From the NCBI GenBank assembly GCA_007130355.1, contig SLSQ01000275.1, forward strand, positions 1-8,381: DNA of 8,381 nucleotides. Direction: 5' to 3'. Below are positions 1 to 5,160 of the stretch, one piece after another. Positions within the stretch are counted from its first letter, which is position 1. Every line of letters begins with the position of its first letter. The translations under genes and the position numbers were made by a program. Under the pieces are notes generated by a model. It saw only the letters and a list, made by a program, of their open reading frames with translations, ran no database searches and was not told where the DNA came from. The DNA comes from Trueperaceae bacterium (GTDB lineage Bacteria > Deinococcota > Deinococci > Deinococcales > Trueperaceae).

Positions 1-2
1 CC

Positions 3-800
3 ATGTCCTCCGAGCCGCCCGACCCGCTGCTCCTGCGCGAGCTGGACTGGTACGTCCAGCCGATCTTCGGTCCCGACGGTCGCACCCCGGCCGCCTTCGA
101 GGCGCTCCTCCGACGGCCCCGACCGGACGGAACGGTGCAGGGCCCGAACGATCTCCTGCCGTGGCTCTTGCACCGCGACCGACGGGACGCCTTCACGCGC
201 TTCACGATCCAACGGCTCGCTTCGCTCGTGGCGCAGGTCGCCGAACGCAGACCCGACGCGCCGCCGTTGCACCTGAACCTGGCGCCCGAGCAGCTCCTGT
301 CGATCGAGAGCGAGCGCTGGTTCGGGCAGCTTCGGCCCGACCTCCGGCCCCGGCTCCGGATCGAGCTGACCGAGCAGTCGGTCCGCGACCTGTCCGGCTA
401 CGCCGCCGCCGTCGCCCGCTTGGCCGCGACCGGGACGCAGGTGTGGCTCGACGACCTCGATCCGCACGACCTGAACGAGCGGTGGCCGGAATCGTTGCCG
501 CGTGCGGCGGTGTCCGGCGTCAAGCTCGACCGTGGCGCGACCGTCGACCTGCTGGCCGAACCTTCGGGAGCGTCCGCAGCGATGATCCGCCGGCTGGTCT
601 CGGCCGGCGTCCACGTCGTGGCCGAGGGGATCGAAGACCGGGAGGCGTTGCCGCTGCTGCGGTCGCTCGGCATCGACCGCTTCCAGGGCTTCGCCCTCGG
701 TCGACCCGTACCGGACCTGTTGGCAGCGGTGCATCGTTGGCTGCCGTCGGCCCCCGCCGTGGCGGGGAACGACGGCCCGCTTCAGCCGCCGGGACGGTGA
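3..800 (+). CDS. Stand-alone EAL-domain protein (cyclic-di-GMP phosphodiesterase-like)
   Basis: EAL domains hydrolyse the second messenger cyclic-di-GMP in the cytoplasm. This 265-residue protein is essentially one EAL domain, with no GGDEF, PAS or membrane segment. The signature motifs occur in order with normal spacing: E33 in FEALLR, N92 in LNLAPEQL, E121 and E124 in ELTE, D150-D151 after VWL, K174 in VKLD, E208 in VVAEGIED and Q228 in FQGFALGRPVP. These correspond to the family's metal-binding and catalytic residues. The odd part is the loop after the DD pair. The family has DDFGTGYSSL or close to it, whereas this protein has DDLDPHDLNERW. That loop is known to matter for activity and dimer contacts, so the protein may be a weak enzyme or a cyclic-di-GMP binder. 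The last 20 residues are proline- and glycine-rich and probably disordered. The ATG is only 2 bases from the window edge, so no ribosome site is visible and a longer upstream start cannot be excluded. It converges with the acetyltransferase gene. Confidence 0.9.
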   Translation: MSSEPPDPLLLRELDWYVQPIFGPDGRTPAAFEALLRRPRPDGTVQGPNDLLPWLLHRDRRDAFTRFTIQRLASLVAQVAERRPDAPPLHLNLAPEQLLSIESERWFGQLRPDLRPRLRIELTEQSVRDLSGYAAAVARLAATGTQVWLDDLDPHDLNERWPESLPRAAVSGVKLDRGATVDLLAEPSGASAAMIRRLVSAGVHVVAEGIEDREALPLLRSLGIDRFQGFALGRPVPDLLAAVHRWLPSAPAVAGNDGPLQPPGR

Positions 801-807
801 GACCCGC

Positions 808-1596
808 TCAGCGGCGTCGGTCCGGTCGGCCCTCGGGCCGGCCGCGGTCGGGACGGGCCCGGGGCCAGGCCCGCTTCGCCACCACGGGCGCGGGCAGGCG
901 GTCGGGGCGCTTCGCACCGGCTCGCCAGACGATGAGGACCGCGCAATCGCCCGAGTCGACGTCGTCGTCGTAGTGTTCGAGGACCCCTTCGGCGCGGAAC
1001 CCCTTGCGCAGCTGCATCGAGACGGTGGGGTCCTCGATCTGGCCCCCACGTACGCGATCGGCGTACGCCCGCGGCGAGAGGCGCCGCCGGTACCGCCGGT
1101 ACCCCTTGAGCAGACCCCCGGCGTAGAGACCCTCGAGTCCGAGCTCGCCGACCAGCCGCAGTCGGTGCCGGTAGAGGGCGCTGCCGACACCGCGTCCCTG
1201 GGCGTCCGGGTGCACGGCCATCTCGACTCCGTAGAGCCAACGACCGTTCGGCTCGTGCCGATGCAGGCCGAGGCTCCCGATCGTCCGGAGCCACGAACCG
1301 TGGCCACGCTCCGGCGGCACGTCGGTCCGCATGAGCACGGCGCACCCGACGACGCGGTCGCGTCCTTCCGGTCCCGCCTCGACGGCGACGAACTGCCCCT
1401 CGGGGAAGCGGCGGATCTGGCGTCGCACGTGCTCCTCGCGGAAGCAGCTGAAGCACGGATCGTGCTCGGACACGCGGTGCGCGGCACGGATCACCGAGGC
1501 GACCTGCGCCGCGTGCTCGGGCCGGGTGCGCACGACGTGGAAGCCGGCCGCCGGTCGCCGGGACGGTGCGTTCGCGTCCGATTCGGTTCGGTCCAT
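808..1596 (-). CDS. GNAT-family N-acetyltransferase, YhcX N-terminal-domain-like
   Basis: This is a predicted acetyl-CoA-dependent N-acetyltransferase of 262 residues from the ATG at 1596. The GNAT core spans about residues 19-224. The acetyl-CoA loop is QGRGVG (133-138), preceded by the strand VEMAVHPDA and followed by a long helix. The C-terminal half has GGLLKGYRRY, SPRAYADRV, DPTVSMQLRKGF and an ending like GVLEHYDDD...GDCAVLIVW. This pattern resembles, from memory, the acetyltransferase half of YhcX-type proteins, which are fused to a carbon-nitrogen hydrolase. No hydrolase is present here. After residue 224 comes a 38-residue Arg/Pro-rich tail, probably disordered. The substrate is unknown. 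The start is uncertain: a GTG at 1680 would add 28 residues of low-conservation sequence and has a GGGAAGG stretch only 2 nt upstream, while the ATG at 1596 has no clear ribosome site. The gene ends 7 bp from the convergent EAL gene. Confidence 0.88.
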   Translation of the reverse strand: MDRTESDANAPSRRPAAGFHVVRTRPEHAAQVASVIRAAHRVSEHDPCFSCFREEHVRRQIRRFPEGQFVAVEAGPEGRDRVVGCAVLMRTDVPPERGHGSWLRTIGSLGLHRHEPNGRWLYGVEMAVHPDAQGRGVGSALYRHRLRLVGELGLEGLYAGGLLKGYRRYRRRLSPRAYADRVRGGQIEDPTVSMQLRKGFRAEGVLEHYDDDVDSGDCAVLIVWRAGAKRPDRLPAPVVAKRAWPRARPDRGRPEGRPDRRR

Positions 1597-1710
1597 GCGG
1601 GAGGGGACGACCACGTTCGCGTGGCGGCAGGACGCGTCGGGCGGCCCCACCGGTACCGGAGTCGGTCGTCCGATCTTCACGCCCTTCCCATGGGTCCGGG
1701 TTCCGGTACG

Positions 1711-1723
1711 TGACGTCAGCCTA
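1711..1723 (-). promoter_or_regulatory. Candidate -10 element with overlapping TGACGTCA palindrome
   Basis: On the minus strand TAGGCT (1723-1718) fits a TANNNT-type -10 box about 35-40 bases upstream of the possible GTG start at 1680 of the acetyltransferase gene. The perfect 8-bp palindrome TGACGTCA (1711-1718) overlaps its end and the expected transcription start, where a repressor site would act. No good -35 hexamer is visible, and 8-bp palindromes arise by chance, so this is tentative. Confidence 0.22.
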
Positions 1724-1789
1724 GCACGGCGTTGGACGGCCCCGTCCCCCGGCGGTCACGCACCCTCGGTGCGGCCCTGCGCCTGAGCC

Positions 1790-1877
1790 GTACGGTACCG
1801 ACCGTGCGGAGTTCGCCCCCGTGCGGGGAGCGCGAAGGCACATCGGCGCTCCGAGTACGGTACGGCGCTTCGTACCG
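1790..1877. repeat. GTACGGTAC direct repeat and adjoining inverted repeat
   Basis: GTACGGTACCG (1790-1800) and GTACGGTACGG (1855-1865) share 10 of 11 bases. The first copy contains the palindrome CGGTACCG (1793-1800). The second copy forms one arm, CGGTACG (1858-1864), of a perfect 7-bp inverted repeat with CGTACCG (1871-1877) around the 6-base loop GCGCTT. A related CCGGTACG lies at 1703-1710. The clustering in the divergent intergenic region suggests binding sites for a dimeric regulator or an RNA hairpin. No function can be assigned. Confidence 0.45.
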
Positions 1878-1903
1878 GCCCACAAGCGCCCATTCGACGC
1901 GGG

Positions 1904-1926
1904 ATTGGTTCCCAATGGCCCCCATT
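1904..1926. repeat. Two overlapping inverted repeats (ATTGG/CCAAT and AATGG/CCATT)
   Basis: ATTGG (1904-1908) is complementary to CCAAT (1912-1916), and AATGG (1914-1918) is complementary to CCATT (1922-1926), each with a 3-base loop. The central CCAATGG is shared, so only one of the two hairpins could form at a time. The element lies about 150 bp upstream of the lipoprotein gene and just before the AT-rich patch TATGTGTAAAC (1938-1948). An operator role is possible but unproven. Confidence 0.3.
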
Positions 1927-2063
1927 CCGACCCACCGTATGTGTAAACGGGACGACATTCGCTTCCGAACCGCTGCGGATACGGTGCCGGGCACGGATCG
2001 GACGGGCCCGTCGCCGACCGGCGGGACGCCCCCGTCCGATCGAGCCGAAGAACGTACGAATTC

Positions 2064-2068
2064 GGAGG
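2064..2068 (+). promoter_or_regulatory. Ribosome binding site GGAGG of the lipoprotein gene
   Basis: A consensus GGAGG lies 5 bases before the ATG at 2074. It fixes that start even though the same frame stays open upstream to 1732. Confidence 0.85.
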
Positions 2069-2073
2069 CGACC

Positions 2074-2436
2074 ATGTTCCGATCGAAGCGCACCACCCTC
2101 ACCGCCGCGGCCGCGGTATCGCTGCTGCTCTTCCTCGCCGCCTGCGGCTCCCCCGGCCTGAGCGCCGACGAAGCCGAGCAGCTGCGCGGCGACCTGGCGA
2201 CGGTGCAGGACCGCGTCGACGACCTCGACGCGCGCATCGCCGACCTCGCGGCCGGCGACGCCGACGCCGAGGAGGCGGCCAGCGAGATGGAGTCGTTGCT
2301 GGCCGAGGTGCGGACCCTGACCGAAGAGGTCCGCGAAGGGCTGCGCCCGCCCGAGCCGGAGCCGGCCCCCGATCCGCTCGACGGCGGCGGCGGCGTCGGC
2401 GACCCGGCCGCACCTGCTGCGCCGGTCGGTCCTTGA
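2074..2436 (+). CDS. Small coiled-coil lipoprotein
   Basis: This is a 120-residue predicted secreted, lipid-anchored protein of unknown function. Residues 1-24 form a type II signal peptide: basic start MFRSKR, hydrophobic core to F20, and lipobox L-A-A-C with C24 as the acylated cysteine. Residues 31-90 are charged and helical. Leu/Val/Ile fall at strict a/d positions (L37, L41, V44, V48, L51, I55, L58), and after a Gly/Asp/Ala break the pattern resumes (M72, L75, V79, L82, V86). A coiled-coil oligomer is therefore likely, resembling small Lpp-like periplasmic lipoproteins in general form only. Residues 91-120 are a Pro/Glu then Gly/Pro/Ala tail, probably disordered. The start is set by a strong GGAGG. 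The gene appears monocistronic: a strong hairpin follows 48 bases after the stop. Both the lipobox and the heptads are read directly; a structural or envelope role is inference. Confidence 0.87.
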   Translation: MFRSKRTTLTAAAAVSLLLFLAACGSPGLSADEAEQLRGDLATVQDRVDDLDARIADLAAGDADAEEAASEMESLLAEVRTLTEEVREGLRPPEPEPAPDPLDGGGGVGDPAAPAAPVGP

Positions 2437-2453
2437 GCGGTCGCTAGACGGCA

Positions 2454-2469
2454 GCGCCGCGCGCGGCGC
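2454..2469. repeat. 16-bp perfect GC palindrome
   Basis: GCGCCGCGCGCGGCGC is a perfect palindrome 17 bases after the lipoprotein stop and 15 bases before the terminator hairpin. As RNA it could fold into a 6-bp stem with a CGCG loop. It may add to termination or protect the 3' end of the transcript, though in such GC-rich DNA part of the symmetry may be chance. Confidence 0.5.
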
Positions 2470-2484
2470 ACGGACGGTTCGATG

Positions 2485-2510
2485 GGGCGCGGTTCTTCGG
2501 AACCGCGCCC
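2485..2510 (+). terminator. Perfect 11-bp hairpin with C(UUCG)G tetraloop
   Basis: The arms GGGCGCGGTTC (2485-2495) and GAACCGCGCCC (2500-2510) are exactly complementary around TTCG (2496-2499). This gives the extra-stable C(UUCG)G tetraloop. It lies 48 bases after the lipoprotein stop. No U-tract follows (TTCGGGTGT), so it is not a textbook intrinsic terminator, but the stem strength and position fit transcription termination or 3'-end stabilisation of the lipoprotein mRNA. It ends only 23 bases before the transporter start at 2534, so it could alternatively lie in or near that gene's leader. Confidence 0.72.
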
Positions 2511-2524
2511 TTCGGGTGTACCCT
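2496..2524 (+). promoter_or_regulatory. Candidate promoter for a leaderless MFS transporter transcript
   Basis: TACCCT (2519-2524) fits a TANNNT -10 box. TTCGGA (2496-2501), 17 bases upstream, is a weak -35 candidate inside the terminator hairpin. Transcription would begin at about 2531-2534, at or just before the GTG at 2534. No Shine-Dalgarno sequence precedes that GTG, which suits a leaderless message of the kind common in Deinococcus. The -35 match is poor. Confidence 0.3.
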
Positions 2525-2533
2525 GCTCCGATC

Positions 2534-3811
2534 GTGCCGTCCTCCTCCTCGCCACCCCCACCCCCCAAACAGAGCCGACTGATCGACGCCACGCCGTTCC
2601 CGTTCGCCTGGGCGGTGCTGATGGCGTCGCTCGTCACGATGGTCGCCACGATCCCCGGCCAGACGGTCGGGGTCTCCGTCTTCCTCGACGCGATCATCGA
2701 CGACCTCGGCGTGACCCGCAGCACCGTCTCCCTGCTCTACACGGTCGGCACGCTGGCCGGATCGTTGGCGCTGCCGTTCGTCGGCCGCTTCATCGACGGT
2801 CGCGGCCCCCGCCTCGCCGTCGGCCTGATCGCCTCGGCGTTCGCCGGCGCCTGCCTCTACATGAGCTTCGTGGAGGGGCTGTGGATGCTGGCGATCGGCT
2901 TCGTGCTGATCCGAATGCTGGGGCAGGGCTCGCTGAGCCTGGTCAGCCAGCACGTGTTGAACCTCTGGTTCGTACAGCGGCGCGGCATGGCGGTCGGCCT
3001 CGTGATGATCGGCATGGCCGTGGCCACCGCGCTCGCTCCCCAGGGGCTCGAGTCGCTCGTCGGCGCGGTCGGCTGGCGTTCCGGCTACGCCTGGCTGGCC
3101 GCGATCGTCGCGCTGGTCGCGGTCCCCGTCGGCGTCACCTTCTTCCGCGACCGCCCGGAGGCGTACGGGCACCGTCCGGACGGGCACCGCCGCAGCACCG
3201 TCGAGGAGCGACCGCTCCGCGAGGCGACGATGTCGCTCGCGCAAGCGCGCCGGACCGCCGCCTTCTGGCTGGTCGTGTCCGGGGACGCCGCGGTCAGCGC
3301 GCTCGGGACCGGGCTGATCTTCCACCACTTCGACATCCTGGCGCAGGGCGGCATCGACCGCATGGCGGCGGCCGCCGTGTTCGTCCCGATCGGCCTCGTC
3401 ACGGCGGTCGGAACGTTCGGTTCCGGCGTCATGCTCGACCGGTTCCCGCCCCGCTTCACCCTCTCGCTCTGTCTCGCGTTCCTGGTCGCGGCGCTGCTCA
3501 TGGCCGGCAACGTGCCGCCCGGACTCGCCTGGCTCTACGGCACCTTGCTCGGCCTCGCGCAAGGGATGAAGAACTCCGTGTCGGGCGCGATCTACGCCAC
3601 CTACTTCGGGCGCCGGCACCTCGGCTCGGTCAAAGGCTTCGCCACCACCCTGACGACCGCGGGTACCGCCATCGGGCCGTTGCTGTTCTCGGTCGGCTAC
3701 GACCTGGCGGGCAGCTACGTCCCGGTGCTCTGGCTCTCCGCCCTCTGGCCCGCCGTGGGGGCGCTGGCCGCATTGCGTCTGCGCCCGCCGAGCGCTCCGT
3801 CCCAGAGCTGA
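2534..3811 (+). CDS. MFS transporter, OFA/MCT-like
   Basis: This is a 425-residue inner-membrane secondary transporter of the major facilitator superfamily. After a Ser/Pro-rich cytoplasmic start come about 12 hydrophobic segments in two halves, separated by a hydrophilic stretch at about 205-240. The MFS motif A follows TM2 as GRFIDGRGPR (84-93). The mid-loop begins FRDRPEAYG with HRPDG, and the second half has YFGRRHLGSVKGFA (357-370). Both are typical, from memory, of oxalate/formate antiporter and bacterial monocarboxylate-type members. The first helix has PGQTVGVSVFLDAI, also seen in that group. The substrate cannot be read from sequence; a small organic anion is a guess. A GTG at 2516 in the same frame would add 6 residues. 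I prefer 2534 because it sits about 10 bases after a TANNNT element. There is no clear ribosome site for either. The next gene starts 2 bases after this stop, suggesting one operon. Confidence 0.88.
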   Translation: MPSSSSPPPPPKQSRLIDATPFPFAWAVLMASLVTMVATIPGQTVGVSVFLDAIIDDLGVTRSTVSLLYTVGTLAGSLALPFVGRFIDGRGPRLAVGLIASAFAGACLYMSFVEGLWMLAIGFVLIRMLGQGSLSLVSQHVLNLWFVQRRGMAVGLVMIGMAVATALAPQGLESLVGAVGWRSGYAWLAAIVALVAVPVGVTFFRDRPEAYGHRPDGHRRSTVEERPLREATMSLAQARRTAAFWLVVSGDAAVSALGTGLIFHHFDILAQGGIDRMAAAAVFVPIGLVTAVGTFGSGVMLDRFPPRFTLSLCLAFLVAALLMAGNVPPGLAWLYGTLLGLAQGMKNSVSGAIYATYFGRRHLGSVKGFATTLTTAGTAIGPLLFSVGYDLAGSYVPVLWLSALWPAVGALAALRLRPPSAPSQS

Positions 3812-3813
3812 AC

Positions 3814-5160
3814 GTGCCCGGGCCGGCCGCACCCGCATCCGTCGCCCCCCGCCTCGGCCTGGTCGCGGTGTTCTCCGCCTGGTGGCCGCTGGCGGCGAGC
3901 TGGACCTTCATGGGGATCGAACTGCCGTTGGTCAGCGCCGCGATGGCGCGTCTGGCCGATCCCGAGGTCCACCTGGCGGCGTACGGCGGAATCGTCTTCC
4001 CCGTGGCGCTGATCGTCGAGGCGCCGATCATCATGCTGCTCGCGGCCAGCACCGCGCTGGCGCGGGACGCCGCCTCGTACCGCCTGATCCACCGGTTCAT
4101 GATGGTCTCGGGCGGAGCCCTGACCGTGGTGCACGCGATCTTCGCGTTCACGCCGGCGTTCGACGCGGTCCTCGTGCCGCTCTTCGGACCGCCGGACGCG
4201 GTGATCGAACCGGCTCGGCTCGGCCTGATGCTGCTCCTGCCGTGGACCTGGACGATCGCCTACCGACGGTTCCACCAGGGCCTCCTGATCCGGCACGGCC
4301 ACGCCCGGGCGGTCGGGGTCGGCACCGCCGTGCGGCTGGCGTCGGTCGCGACGGTGGCGATCGCCGGCCTGGCGCACGGCGGCGTGCCCGGCGTGGCGGT
4401 AGCGGCGACGGCGATCTCGGCGGGCGTGACCGCCGAAGCGATCTACACCGGCCTCCGCTCGCGCGCCGTGGTGCGCTACCGCGTGCTGCCGGCGCCGGCG
4501 ACGCGGCCGCCGCTGGCGCTGCCACGATTCCTGACCTTCTACCTCCCGCTCGCGGCGACCAGCCTGCTGCTGCTCCTGGTGCAGCCGATCGGCGCCGCCG
4601 CGATCGCCCGGATGCCGGACGCGCTGCCGTCCCTGGCGGCCTGGCCGGTGGTGGGCGGCCTCGTGTTCCTGTTCCGCAGCATGGGCATGGCGTACAACGA
4701 GGTGGTCGTCTCCCTGGCCGACCGACCGGGCGCCGATCGGACGCTGCGCCGCTTCACGCTGCTGCTCGCCGCCGTGGCGGCGGCCGGCGCCACGGCGATG
4801 GCGGCGACCCCCGCCGCCGCCTGGTGGTTCGGACCGGTCTCCGGCCTGCCGCCCGCGCTGGTCGAGCTGGCGCGCGACGCCTTCTGGCTCGGGCTGATCT
4901 GGGCCCCGCTCGACGTGGTGCGCAACTGGCTGCAGGGCCGGCTCGTGCACGCCGGCCGCACCCGCGGCATCGGCGAGTCGGTCGCCATCTTCCTCGGCGT
5001 GGCCACGGCGGTGCTCGCGCTCGCGGTCGCGCTCCAGGCCGGCAGCGGCCTGGTGTGGGCGATGGCGGCGTTCGTGGCCGGGTCGGTCGCTCAGATCGGT
5101 TGGCTGTCGTTCCGGCTCCGTGCGGTCGCTCCGGCTGCGGAGGGTTCGGCCTCCGCCTGA
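3814..5160 (+). CDS. MATE-like (MOP superfamily) multi-pass membrane protein
   Basis: This is a 448-residue integral membrane protein with about 12 predicted helices and almost no extra-membrane domain. The two halves begin alike: FSAWWPLAASW (20-30) and LTFYLPLAATS (240-250). This is the internal pseudo-repeat expected of MATE/MOP-fold proteins. Distinctive features are IELPLVSAAMARL (35-47), LIVEAPIIMLLAASTAL (67-83), AYRRFHQGLLIRHGHA (149-164) and FLFRSMGMAYNEVVVSL (285-301). Together these recall an uncharacterised bacterial family annotated as MATE-like, with distant similarity to ANKH. The substrate is unknown: export of a drug, metabolite or lipid-linked precursor is possible. The GTG start lies 2 bases after the MFS stop with no clear ribosome site, so translation is probably coupled to the upstream gene. 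The last 70 bases overlap the end of the convergent helicase gene. Sure of a polytopic membrane protein, fairly sure of the MATE-like fold. Confidence 0.82.
   Translation: MPGPAAPASVAPRLGLVAVFSAWWPLAASWTFMGIELPLVSAAMARLADPEVHLAAYGGIVFPVALIVEAPIIMLLAASTALARDAASYRLIHRFMMVSGGALTVVHAIFAFTPAFDAVLVPLFGPPDAVIEPARLGLMLLLPWTWTIAYRRFHQGLLIRHGHARAVGVGTAVRLASVATVAIAGLAHGGVPGVAVAATAISAGVTAEAIYTGLRSRAVVRYRVLPAPATRPPLALPRFLTFYLPLAATSLLLLLVQPIGAAAIARMPDALPSLAAWPVVGGLVFLFRSMGMAYNEVVVSLADRPGADRTLRRFTLLLAAVAAAGATAMAATPAAAWWFGPVSGLPPALVELARDAFWLGLIWAPLDVVRNWLQGRLVHAGRTRGIGESVAIFLGVATAVLALAVALQAGSGLVWAMAAFVAGSVAQIGWLSFRLRAVAPAAEGSASA

Larger units (their letters stand above)
1681..2073. other. Non-coding divergent intergenic region with small palindromes
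   Basis: About 390 bases separate the earliest possible start of the acetyltransferase (1680, minus) from the lipoprotein start (2074, plus). Open frames cross it, but their products have no recognisable domain and look like GC-driven noise. The stretch is richer in AT-containing words than the flanking genes (ATTGG, CCAAT, TATGTGTAAAC, GAATTC). It holds several short inverted repeats: TGACGTCA (1711-1718), a 6-bp stem CGCACC/GGTGCG (1759-1773), CGGTACG/CGTACCG (1858-1877) and two overlapping repeats at 1904-1926. I find no convincing -35/-10 pair for the lipoprotein gene; TACGGT at 1980-1985 is the best TANNNT word, with no good -35. Confidence 0.6.

Noticed and set aside
824..845. GGCCC/GGGCC hairpin near the EAL-acetyltransferase junction as a terminator.
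   Set aside because: It lies inside the acetyltransferase coding sequence, has a 5-bp stem with a 2-base loop and no T-tract; such symmetry is expected by chance in this GC content.
1732..2073. N-terminal extension of the lipoprotein frame.
   Set aside because: A GGAGG site and signal peptide with lipobox place the start at 2074. The upstream translation has no coding character.
2444..3838. A 464-codon minus-strand open frame antisense to the MFS gene.
   Set aside because: Composition of Arg, Asp, Glu, Gln and His with no domain; it mirrors the codon bias of the real transporter gene.
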